Below are positions 1-5,135 of a DNA stretch of 7,984 bases, piece after piece. Each line of letters begins with the position of its first letter. Position 1 is the first letter of the stretch. The notes under the pieces are model-generated. The model was not told the DNA's origin. It worked only from the letters and a program-made list of their open reading frames with translations, and did not search any database. The stretch comes from an uncultured Oscillospiraceae bacterium (GTDB lineage Bacteria > Bacillota > Clostridia > Oscillospirales > Acutalibacteraceae): contig UQRS01000088.1 in NCBI GenBank assembly GCA_900543525.1, positions 1 to 7,984 on the forward strand, read 5' to 3'. The translations under genes were made by a program, and so were the position numbers.

Positions 1-55
1 CACCCCACTTATTAGATAGTATATCATACTTGTCTAACAAATGGGGTGCTGTTCA
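1..55. mobile_element. Two facing IS3-type terminal inverted repeats (solo ends, MITE-like)
   Basis: Positions 31-55, read on the minus strand, start TGAACAGCACCCCA and continue TTTGTTAGACA. This is the style of terminal inverted repeat I know from IS3-family elements of Firmicutes (TG...CA ends). Positions 1-18 repeat the inner 18 bases in the opposite orientation with only three differences, all transitions. The two arms are 12 bases apart (19-30), so no transposase fits between them. The left arm is cut by the window edge. Seen directly: the inverted repeat. Inferred from memory of the family: its IS3 origin. It could instead be a hairpin near the end of a larger element lying to the left. 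Confidence 0.5.
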
Positions 56-116
56 GAGGGGGTATGGAAATATTCTGAAAATCGACCTCAACCAAGCGGA
101 TGGGTAAGAGAAAAGC

Positions 117-327
117 AGTGTGAATGGGAAATCTATTTGCAAAAGCTTTTTCCTTTACACTGATATGGAAAACGGCATTCACAGAAAACGCGCCGCCGCC
201 GCAGGCGGCGTCCTTAGGAGGTTTGGGGAATCGTCCCCGGCAAGCATTAACGGGAGGTATGGGGCCAATACCTCCCGCAAAATACGTAGACCGGTACAAG
301 TTTGCATTGCCTGCCAACCTGCAATGC
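117..327. repeat. Chain of hairpins in non-coding DNA
   Basis: Five inverted repeats follow one another. 119-126 pairs with 176-183 (TGTGAATG/CATTCACA). 194-200 pairs with 204-210 (CGCCGCC/GGCGGCG, loop GCA). 225-229 pairs with 234-238 (GGGGA/TCCCC). 251-260 pairs with 268-277 (CGGGAGGTAT/ATACCTCCCG, loop of 7). 304-310 pairs with 321-327 (GCATTGC/GCAATGC). None is followed by a clear T-tract, so they are not ordinary terminators. Overlapping open frames on both strands run through the hairpins and none has a convincing ribosome binding site. It may be a dispersed intergenic repeat, the remains of a mobile element, or a structured RNA; I cannot decide which. Confidence 0.45.
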
Positions 328-334
328 TGGGATT

Positions 335-490
335 TTATCCGATACTTTCGATCCAACGCCTGATTTCTTTCTCCGGAGTACGGAGTGTGGAGGCATCGAA
401 CCGGACGCCGATAAATCGGCAGTAAATATCATCCTGCTTCACAAGCTCCTCGTATGTACTGCGCCGGACGAGCTGCCCTCTATCCACAAA
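335..490 (-). pseudogene. C-terminal remnant of an ABC exporter ATP-binding protein
   Basis: The minus-strand frame between 490 and 401 encodes VDRGQLV, then STYEELVKQDDIYCRFI and GVR. This matches the usual tail of the nucleotide-binding domain of ABC exporters: a strand plus 'D.G.iv..GTHeEL....G.Y..f...R', just after the H-loop. The G of GTHEEL is replaced by R-S, and the tail to the stop at 335-337 is divergent. No Walker A, signature or Walker B motif lies upstream (above 490), so only the last few dozen codons survive and no function is possible. Family knowledge gives the identity; the fragment is short, so it stays tentative. It faces away from the TetR-type regulator at 800 and could be a relic of an exporter once controlled by it. 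Confidence 0.5.
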
Positions 491-569
491 ATTGCAAGGC
501 GTGAGTAAGATCATCGCACAGCATAGAGGCAGGCGCAAAACCCGAAAAAGAGAGGCAGATTCCGCTTAA

Positions 570-677
570 ATGGAACCCGCCTTCCCCTTTTTTCTGATAC
601 CGACCTCTGCCGCGATGGGGGTTGCGAACGGGATTTTTATTCTGCTTTCTCAGGCCATCGGCACAAAAAACAGGTGA
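570..677 (+). pseudogene. Short remnant of a MATE-type multidrug transporter
   Basis: A 35-residue open frame (ATG at 570, TGA at 675-677) contains SAAMGVANGIFILLSQAIG followed by TKNR. This resembles the early conserved stretch of MATE efflux proteins, a glycine-rich helix leading to 'lisq.~GAkd'. A full MATE protein has about 450 residues and twelve helices, so this is about one helix. There is no good ribosome binding site before 570. The stop at 675-677 lies about 30 bases before the -35 box at 707. Identification is by motif memory only; an unrelated hydrophobic frame is possible. Together with the ABC remnant it suggests that efflux genes beside the regulator have decayed. Confidence 0.4.
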
Positions 678-706
678 AAAATCATAAGGAATGGCTTTCC
701 AGGCTA

Positions 707-735
707 TTGACAGCTGCATTTTGGGGGAGTATAAT
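707..735 (+). promoter_or_regulatory. Consensus sigma-70/SigA promoter of the tetR-type gene
   Basis: TTGACA at 707-712, exactly 17 bases, then TATAAT at 730-735: both boxes match consensus in all six positions. Transcription should begin near 742. This places every in-frame ATG before that point (674 and 734) outside the message and helps fix the regulator's start codon at 800. Confidence 0.85.
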
Positions 736-749
736 GCTCAATATACATC

Positions 750-767
750 GTTCAATATGTATCGAAC
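750..767. promoter_or_regulatory. Operator-like palindrome downstream of the tetR promoter
   Basis: An 18-base imperfect palindrome, GTTCAATATGTATCGAAC, whose half sites GTTC...GAAC are perfect; 14 of 18 positions are symmetric. It lies about 8 bases after the predicted transcription start, where a bound TetR dimer would block the promoter. The preceding 13 bases (738-750, TCAATATACATCG) are a direct near-copy of 752-764, so a second half site is possible. Inference: autorepression by the downstream gene product. Confidence 0.55.
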
Positions 768-799
768 AATCTATTTTAAAAAATGAAGGGGTGCGGGCT

Positions 800-1432
800 G
801 TGGCGCCGAAGAACAAGTTCACAAAAGAGGAAATGGTAGAAGCGGCGATGCGCGTCGTACGGGACAAGGGCGTCGACGGTCTGACCGCAAAGACAATGGC
901 AGACGAGCTTGGCACCTCCACCCAGCCGGTTTTTACCGCCTTTGGCTCTATGGAAGGGGTCAGGCAGGAGGTCTACGCCGCGGCGGTGTGCGTTTACGAC
1001 GGTTATACAAAGGCGGGACTGAAAGAAAAAATTCCGTTCTTCGGCGTCGGAATGCAGTATATCCGGTTCGCGCGGGAAGAACCGGAGCTTTACCGGTTTT
1101 TGTTCCTGACGCGGGCGCAGGATCAGGCGTGCAGCGTCATGAAGTCCATGCGGCATTTGCAGGAGCTTGTGCGCCCGACGCTTGTAAAGGTTTACCGTAT
1201 CACCGCCGAGGAGGCAGACCTCTATTTCCGTGATCTGTGGTTCGTCGTGCACAGCCTGTCCACGCTGATTGTGACCGGCGACTGCCCCTACTCCGACCGG
1301 GAGATCGGACAGATTTTGACCGGCTTCAGCCTCAGCATATGCAAATCCATCAAGGAGATTCCCGGCTTTGCCTCCGGCAGCTTTGACCGCGACGCTGTTT
1401 TTGGGGCGCTGGTTTCCGGTAAAGCGAGGTGA
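800..1432 (+). CDS. TetR/AcrR-family transcriptional regulator
   Basis: A one-component DNA-binding regulator that probably represses its own promoter and releases DNA on binding a small ligand. The frame is open from 674, but the promoter at 707-735 lies inside it, so the start must be downstream. I chose GTG at 800 (210 residues, normal for the family), with GAAGGGG about 8 bases before it; GTG at 791 is the alternative. Residues 7-50 form the TetR helix-turn-helix domain, with LTAKTMADELGTSTQPVFTAF as recognition region and F45/F48 where family members usually have Y/F. The C-terminal ligand-binding half contains 'YIRFAREEPELYRFLF', resembling the WHG-type domain (PF13305). Its stop overlaps the ribosome binding site of the KTR gene, so the two are cotranscribed. 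The ligand and the target genes cannot be read from the sequence; nearby efflux remnants hint at a drug-efflux regulator. Confidence 0.88.
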   Translation: MAPKNKFTKEEMVEAAMRVVRDKGVDGLTAKTMADELGTSTQPVFTAFGSMEGVRQEVYAAAVCVYDGYTKAGLKEKIPFFGVGMQYIRFAREEPELYRFLFLTRAQDQACSVMKSMRHLQELVRPTLVKVYRITAEEADLYFRDLWFVVHSLSTLIVTGDCPYSDREIGQILTGFSLSICKSIKEIPGFASGSFDRDAVFGALVSGKAR

Positions 1433-1440
1433 CCTTCTTC

Positions 1441-1629
1441 ATGACGGAAAAGGAGAACGTCAGGGCAGGCTGGCTCTGCTGTCCCAGGTGCGGCAGCAAA
1501 ACAAGGACGCAGATACGGCCGCACACGGTGTTGGAGGATTTTCCCCTCTTCTGCCCGAAGTGCAAATACACCTGCATAATTCGTTTTAAAAACGGAAAAA
1601 TTGAAGAAATCAACACGCCAGACGCTTAA
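1441..1629 (+). CDS. Cysteine-rich KTR-type small zinc-binding protein
   Basis: A 62-residue protein with two CxxC knuckles: C14-P-R-C17 directly before G-S-K20-T21-R22, and C38-P-K-C41 after the stretch DFPLF. The order 'W.CP.CG.KTR...R..T.L..FPL.CPKCK' is that of the Cys_rich_KTR family (PF14205), small proteins of Firmicutes often carried near conjugative elements; their function is unknown. The four cysteines should bind one zinc. Start: ATG at 1441 is preceded by GAGGTGA (1426-1432), 9 bases away, which overlaps the tetR stop; a GTG at 1429 is in frame but less likely. Translational coupling to the regulator is therefore probable. The stop is embedded in the terminator that follows. Family assignment is firm by motif. 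Confidence 0.85.
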   Translation: MTEKENVRAGWLCCPRCGSKTRTQIRPHTVLEDFPLFCPKCKYTCIIRFKNGKIEEINTPDA

Positions 1630-1678
1630 AGACGCAGTGCAATCCGAAAGGATCGGTTTGTGCTGCGTCTTTTATTTG
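1628..1678 (+). terminator. Intrinsic terminator of the tetR-KTR operon
   Basis: AAAGACGCAG at 1628-1637 pairs perfectly with CTGCGTCTTT at 1663-1672. Inside sits a second small stem, ATCC/GGAT, with a GAAA loop (1642-1653). A T-rich tail (TTTTATTT) ends the element. The left arm begins at the last two bases of the KTR stop codon. Confidence 0.85.
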
Positions 1679-1692
1679 GGGGAGGAGAAGGC

Positions 1693-1839
1693 ATGAAGGA
1701 ATTTATGAAAAAGCATCCCGCTTTAGAGGATACCTGCGATACTGTACTCTCGGTGCTTTCCAGCAGCTTTGCACTGCTGGCAGTTGGCTTCGTCTGGATC
1801 AGAGAGCTTGTCCGGCGGAAGAAGAATGAGAAAGGCTAA
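1693..1839 (+). CDS. Small single-helix membrane protein, unknown function
   Basis: A 48-residue open frame from ATG 1693 to TAA 1837-1839. GGAGGAGAAG (1681-1690) provides a strong ribosome binding site only two to seven bases before the ATG. Residues about 17-36 (DTVLSVLSSSFALLAVGFVW) form one hydrophobic segment. It is followed by a basic tail, RRKKNEKG, which predicts the C terminus in the cytoplasm by the positive-inside rule. The N-terminal part is charged. I do not recognise a family. It stands directly after the tetR-KTR terminator and before a broken oxidoreductase gene, so it may be its own unit; I see no clear promoter. The strong ribosome binding site and the sensible membrane topology favour a real gene over chance. 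Confidence 0.6.
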   Translation: MKEFMKKHPALEDTCDTVLSVLSSSFALLAVGFVWIRELVRRKKNEKG

Positions 1840-1851
1840 GGTGAATCACAG

Positions 1852-1964
1852 ATGAAAATCCTTGTTTTTAACGGAAGTCCGAAAAAAGAGAAAAGCGACA
1901 CCATGCATATTACCCGTGCAAAATGACGCAGCAGATTCTGACGCACTATGCTGACAATGCGTAA
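1852..1964 (+). pseudogene. Truncated flavodoxin-like NAD(P)H-dependent oxidoreductase
   Basis: The first 24 codons (1852-1926) read MKILVFNGSPKKEKSDT and then MHITRAK before a TGA. This is the start of the flavodoxin-like / NADPH-dependent FMN reductase fold: beta strand 1 followed by the FMN-phosphate loop NGSP, with the S-D-T/x-x-I-T-R-A helix start common in Clostridia. Intact members have about 180 to 280 residues, so almost the whole gene is missing. Shifted by one frame, 1923-1964 reads MTQQILTHYADNA and stop. It could be the original C terminus after an internal deletion, but I cannot prove that. No ribosome binding site of note lies in front of 1852. No function is expected. Confidence 0.6.
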
Positions 1965-2033
1965 GCAGAACGCTGTATATGGTATCAATCGGGAGAAACG
2001 AGGGACTCATAAACCGGCAAAGGAGGCCTCAAA

Positions 2034-2585
2034 ATGAGAACACTTAAAGCCATTCAAGCGCTCTCAAAAATCGGAAAGGTCCTCAGCAAAATCCTGTTTA
2101 TCTTCTGTATCATTGGCTTCTGCGGCTGTATTGTCGGTATTCTCAGCATGGCGCTCGGTGCGCCGACGCTGAAAATCGGCGGTGCAACGCTGGAAAGCTT
2201 TCTGAACACGGAAGCAGAGGTCACCACCGGCACGGTGTATGCGGCTATGGCGGCGGGCATGATCCTCTGCGCAGGAGAGGCTGTGCTTGCCAAATTCGCA
2301 GAGCATTATTTTAAGCGCGAGCTTGCGGACGGCACGCCGTTCAACCTTGAAGGGGCGAAGGAAATGCAGCGTCTGGGCATCCTGACCATCTGCCTCCCCC
2401 TCGGCGCACAGATCGTCGCGGTAATCATTCACGCCGTGATGGAGCAGGCTCTGCAGGGTGTTGCTCCCCTTTGCACAAGCACCTCTGGTTCGATAACTCT
2501 CGGCATCATGTTTATCGTAACATCGCTGATTTGCCGGTATGGAGCTGATCTGTATGAAGAAAGCAAAGCCACTCACAACTTATAA
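2034..2585 (+). CDS. Four-helix membrane protein, DUF2975-like
   Basis: A 183-residue integral membrane protein. Hydrophobic segments lie at about residues 19-43, 65-87, 113-135 and 152-168. Between the second and third is a loop with YFKRELADGTPFNLE, and the end reads FIVTSLICRYGADLYEES. The 'dGtPF' loop and the 'F.iGadL.ee'-like end are typical of DUF2975 (PF11188), membrane proteins of unknown role in Bacillota, often encoded beside a small Xre-type regulator; no such regulator is present here. The start ATG at 2034 has an excellent AAAGGAGG (2019-2026). It is the first gene of a run with two more membrane protein genes (2621 and 2818), with no terminator between, so an operon is likely. 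The family call is by motif memory. Confidence 0.72.
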   Translation: MRTLKAIQALSKIGKVLSKILFIFCIIGFCGCIVGILSMALGAPTLKIGGATLESFLNTEAEVTTGTVYAAMAAGMILCAGEAVLAKFAEHYFKRELADGTPFNLEGAKEMQRLGILTICLPLGAQIVAVIIHAVMEQALQGVAPLCTSTSGSITLGIMFIVTSLICRYGADLYEESKATHNL

Positions 2586-2620
2586 AACACACCGCAGGCA
2601 CAAGCTGAATATGCTCGGTT

Positions 2621-2812
2621 ATGCTCAAGTGGATCGGGCTTTTCCTGCTTATCAGTATTATCCTGCTGCTGTTTCGTCTGAGGCTTGCGTCCTGCATCGC
2701 GTTCTGCCTTGCGGGAGTGATTTTCCTGCTGCTCCTCATTCTGCTTGCCGTTGAAGCGGTTCAGGACGGCGTTTTTGAAACGCCTGCCGCGCAGGAAAAA
2801 AGGAAGAACTGA
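2621..2812 (+). CDS. Very small two-helix membrane protein, unknown function
   Basis: A 63-residue frame from ATG 2621 to TGA 2810-2812. Almost all of residues 4-44 are hydrophobic, broken by an R-L-R turn at 19-21, so it should form a helical hairpin in the membrane. The tail (QDGVFETPAAQEKRKN) is polar. An upstream in-frame stop at 2606-2608 leaves ATG 2621 as the only good start, yet no clear ribosome binding site precedes it. It might depend on translational coupling with the upstream gene, 35 bases away. The next gene starts 5 bases after its stop. I do not recognise a family; it resembles the small membrane proteins often placed between transporters or VanZ-like genes. A leftover of a longer gene cannot be excluded. 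Confidence 0.6.
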   Translation: MLKWIGLFLLISIILLLFRLRLASCIAFCLAGVIFLLLLILLAVEAVQDGVFETPAAQEKRKN

Positions 2813-2817
2813 CCGCC

Positions 2818-3339
2818 ATGCCAAAGCTATTCAAATATTTCCTCGACTTTGCGGCACTGGCGCTGCTGTATTTTCTGTGGCTTTGCCCAAAATGGAGACG
2901 CTGTGGGAAGCGCGTTCTGGCGGTCAATACGGTGCTGTTTCTCTACCTCTCCGGCGTTTTGCTGGTGACGCTTATGCCGGTCATCGCCTCACTGCCGTTT
3001 TGCTTCAGCCACCGATATGTACCCATGCATATGGAGCCGTTCGGGGACGCCATAAGCGGGCGCGGAGACTTTGTCCGGCAAATCGTGCTGAATGTGATTA
3101 TGACGGTGCCGTTCGGATTCTTATATCCGCTGTGCCGCCGCGCCGCGGGTAAAAAATGCGGGCTGCTGCGCTGCGTTCTGATGACCGCGGCACTCAGTCT
3201 GTCTGTCGAGCTGCTGCAGCCTCTCATCAACGCTGCACGAAGCGCGGATATCACCGATGTGATTACAAATACTGCCGGCGGCCTGATTGGGTACGCGGTC
3301 TATGCAATTATACCAAAGAAAACGGCGGCCATGAAATAG
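2818..3339 (+). CDS. VanZ-family membrane protein
   Basis: A 173-residue integral membrane protein with five predicted helices (about 5-23, 33-55, 88-106, 116-134, 148-165). VanZ-family (PF04892) marks appear in order: MEPFGD after the second helix (72-77), NVIMTVPFGFLYPL (92-105), LSVELLQ (128-134), and R141-x-x-D-x-x-D-V-x-x-N-T with a Gly-Gly before the last helix. VanZ of the vancomycin cluster gives teicoplanin resistance, but most relatives are lone genes of unknown role in the cell envelope, and no van genes occur here. AGGAAG at 2801-2806 lies 11 bases before the ATG. It closes the three-gene membrane protein run and converges with add. Length is normal for the family. Confidence 0.85.
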   Translation: MPKLFKYFLDFAALALLYFLWLCPKWRRCGKRVLAVNTVLFLYLSGVLLVTLMPVIASLPFCFSHRYVPMHMEPFGDAISGRGDFVRQIVLNVIMTVPFGFLYPLCRRAAGKKCGLLRCVLMTAALSLSVELLQPLINAARSADITDVITNTAGGLIGYAVYAIIPKKTAAMK

Positions 3340-3730
3340 AGGCAGCGGCCTGTGCCCGTTTTGCAGGCGACTGATCTCCCCTCCAAAAAACTGCGGCGCG
3401 AGGCCGGAGATTCAATTTGCACCGCCAGGCTGAACCCGTCGGCGCGGCAAAACCCGGCGCCGGCCGGGCCGCGTATAAAGAGGCAGCGCTTCAATATAAA
3501 TCCTCGAGTACGGTCATGCTCATCCCGGTGTATAAGGGAAGAGGGCGCGCGCTATCGGTCATCTCCGACAGCGCGCCGCCCTCATTTTTCATACCTGTAT
3601 TTACATGCCGTCCGTTTGGGTCGCAGCGCCGATTTCTAAAGCAGGCTGCCATCCCTCCGCCGCAATGCAGTTGACCCGATTTTTTGTCAAAGGCATGCCG
3701 ATCATCCATGCCAAGGCGTCGGACGCCATA
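3340..3730. other. Convergent intergenic region between VanZ and add genes
   Basis: No credible intact gene. Besides the terminator at 3540-3589 it holds a very GC-rich hairpin at 3453-3468 (CCCGGC/GCCGGG, loop GCCG). Read on the minus strand that hairpin is followed by TTTT, so it could be a weak minus-strand terminator. On the minus strand 3533-3504 reads MSMTVLEDLY then stop, resembling the first residues of small clostridial proteins beginning 'LEDLYyGn'. This is too short to call a gene. Confidence 0.5.
3540..3589 (+). terminator. Terminator hairpin after the VanZ operon, possibly also for add
   Basis: GAGGGCGCGCGCT at 3541-3553 pairs with AGCGCGCCGCCCTC at 3570-3583, with one bulged C. 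Inside, TCGG (3555-3558) pairs with CCGA (3565-3568). Five Ts follow at 3585-3589, so it works best for plus-strand transcripts. It lies about 200 bases past the VanZ stop and about 150 past the minus-strand add stop, where it might serve both directions, although the minus-strand tail is less T-rich. Confidence 0.75.
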
Positions 3731-4735
3731 TCAGAACGATTCATATCGCGTCAGCGCGCCGCTTTGCACCTGCCGGGAGACCGCGTCCGCAAGCCTTTTG
3801 CGCGCCTCATCCGGGAGGAAGGCGCCCTGCGCCGCATTGCAAAGGAACTCTGCGCACACCTCGCAGGAGGCGCCCAGCGCGGCGTGGGCAAACCCATACT
3901 CCCGCCAGACGTCGGTATCCGACACGGTCATATTGTCCGCATTCAGGCAGACGCGCACCCCGGCCTCCAGAAACTGCCGCAGCGGATAGGCGGCGGCTGA
4001 GGCGGCCGCGCCGGTTTGCAGGTTGGAGGTGGGACACAGCTCCAGCAAAATCCCCCGTTCCCGCAGCGTGGCCAGCAGTGCCGGCCGGGTCGCCGCCCGC
4101 AGGCCGTGACCGATCCGGGCGGCGCCGAACTCCACCGCCGCAGCCACGCTGTCGGCGTCCGCGGCCTCCCCCGCATGGATGGTAAAGGGAAGCTTCCTTT
4201 TTCTGGCAAAGGCGAACAGCTCCCGAAAATCGGCGGTAGGATAGGCGGCCTCCGCCCCCGCAAGATCGACTGCCGCCACCCCGCGCCCCAGATAGTGCGC
4301 AGCGATCTCGAAGGTCTCCAGATTCTGCGAGGCATTTTCGTCCCCGCGCATGGCGCAAAGGATCAGCTGCGGCCGAACCGGGCCGCGCCAGCCCGCATTA
4401 TGCAAGCCGGACAAGGCCGCCTGCACCACCTGCAGCTGAGACAACCCCTGTGCGGTGTGCAGCTGCGGCGCGAACCGGATTTCGGCATAGAGCAGCCCCA
4501 GCCGATCGAGGCGTGCCAGCAAATCCTCCACGCTCGCCGCGAGGCTCTCTTCCGTTTGCAGCAGCGAGAGGGGCAGCGCAAACCGCTGCAAATATTGCTC
4601 CAGCGACCCGCAGGGAACCGGCGCGCGAAGAAGCCCTTCCCATTTCTTTGGAAGCTGTATGCCCTGCAGGCGAGCCAGCCTGCGCACCAGTTCGGGCGAC
4701 AGGGAGCCGTCCAGATGCAAATGCAAGTCGATCAT
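3731..4735 (-). CDS. add: Adenosine deaminase
   Basis: Adenosine deaminase of 334 residues, close to the usual bacterial length. It hydrolyses adenosine and deoxyadenosine to inosine forms in purine salvage, in the cytoplasm, with one catalytic zinc. Visible family residues: H5-L-H7-L-D-G-S (zinc ligands and substrate pocket), DLAGAE (157-162), H187-A-G-E190 (zinc ligand and catalytic Glu), I-G-H210-G (catalytic His), CPTSN (234-238) and N-A-D267-N (zinc ligand). The last motif is the form common in Firmicutes rather than the 'DDP' of E. coli. Start: AAAGGGAGG on the minus strand is followed after six bases by the ATG at 4733-4735. An ATG two codons earlier is too close to that site. The frame continues far upstream into the repeats, but that part is leader. 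It lies downstream of the dockerin protein gene, separated by a terminator and a long leader. Confidence 0.93.
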   Translation of the reverse strand: MIDLHLHLDGSLSPELVRRLARLQGIQLPKKWEGLLRAPVPCGSLEQYLQRFALPLSLLQTEESLAASVEDLLARLDRLGLLYAEIRFAPQLHTAQGLSQLQVVQAALSGLHNAGWRGPVRPQLILCAMRGDENASQNLETFEIAAHYLGRGVAAVDLAGAEAAYPTADFRELFAFARKRKLPFTIHAGEAADADSVAAAVEFGAARIGHGLRAATRPALLATLRERGILLELCPTSNLQTGAAASAAAYPLRQFLEAGVRVCLNADNMTVSDTDVWREYGFAHAALGASCEVCAEFLCNAAQGAFLPDEARKRLADAVSRQVQSGALTRYESF

Positions 4736-4800
4736 ATTCATCCTCCCTTTAAAAAATGCCGCCGAGCGCTGTAGGCTGCGGCCGAAAAGCACATTTTTTG

Positions 4801-4854
4801 AAAAAAGCCCGACGTTTAAAGGCACGGTGTAAAACGAGCACCGAGCGTCAAGGC
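4801..4854 (-). terminator. Terminator-like hairpin in the add leader (possible attenuator)
   Basis: On the minus strand the order is GCC, GACG, GCTCGGTG, loop, CACCGTGC, CGTC, GGC, then six Ts (plus-strand A-run 4801-4806). Paired parts are CGGTG/CACCG extended by GC/GC across one mismatch, then GACG/CGTC and GCC/GGC across small internal loops. It ends about 65 bases before the add start codon. It could attenuate add, or end a short upstream transcript. The stem is imperfect, so this is tentative. Confidence 0.4.
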
Positions 4855-4899
4855 AACCGGTATAACCGGCATAACCGGCGCAACCGGCGCAACCGGCGC
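4855..4899. repeat. Tandem 9-bp repeat, five copies (AACCGGNNN)
   Basis: Five head-to-tail units on the plus strand: AACCGGTAT, AACCGGCAT, then three identical AACCGGCGC. The first six bases never vary. The last three drift from TAT through CAT to CGC, a graded pattern typical of slippage-made minisatellites. The array directly abuts the terminator-like hairpin in the leader of add, 120 bases or more before its start codon. Each unit contains the palindrome CCGG. Confidence 0.9.
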
Positions 4900-5106
4900 G
4901 GCAGCCGCCTAAAGCAGCAGCAGCCTTTTGAAAAGCAGTCGGCGCAGGGCAAGGCCGCGGCACGTTTTTGCACTCTTCCGCCCCCTGTAGAGCCATCAAT
5001 CCGCATTTGACGAAGGCAGGCCGCCTCTCAAGCGGTATATGGTATACGATTTGTATGAAAAGACTGCCGACCGATTCAGGATTGTATCCCGTTATCCAAC
5101 TCTATT

Positions 5107-5135
5107 ATAATAAAAGCAGATTTTCATTTTTTCAA
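5107..5135 (-). promoter_or_regulatory. Candidate promoter for add
   Basis: On the minus strand TTGAAA (plus 5130-5135), 17 bases, TATTAT (plus 5107-5112). The -35 box partly overlaps the T-tract of the preceding terminator, a compact arrangement that would give add its own transcript with a leader of about 360 bases. TATAAT-like sequence is also present on the plus strand here, so strand and use are uncertain. Confidence 0.4.

Noticed and set aside
24..356. 110-codon open frame on the minus strand
   Set aside because: It runs through four of the hairpins and into the IS3-type end, its composition is odd (proline, glycine and cysteine stretches come from GC-rich stems), and there is no ribosome binding site.
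776..1252. 158-codon minus-strand frame opposite the TetR gene
   Set aside because: It mirrors the coding frame of a clear TetR regulator, shows no family motif and has no start signals.
2064..2576. 170-codon minus-strand frame
   Set aside because: Antisense shadow of the DUF2975-like membrane protein; rich in charged and histidine codons with no recognisable motif.
2745..3152. 135-codon plus-strand frame overlapping the small membrane protein and VanZ
   Set aside because: The VanZ frame has clear motifs and a ribosome binding site; this overlapping frame is arginine-rich and unlike any family.
4016..4774. 252-codon plus-strand frame opposite add
   Set aside because: Shadow of a GC-rich coding region; the minus strand has all adenosine deaminase motifs.
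4736..4999. 88-residue N-terminal extension of adenosine deaminase
   Set aside because: A strong ribosome binding site sits six bases before the ATG at 4735. The extension is a cysteine and glycine-rich translation of the 9-bp repeats, and the family starts at the HxH motif.
1975..5045. The 11 bases GTATATGGTAT at both 1975-1985 and 5035-5045
   Set aside because: Low-complexity AT sequence with no shared context; probably chance.
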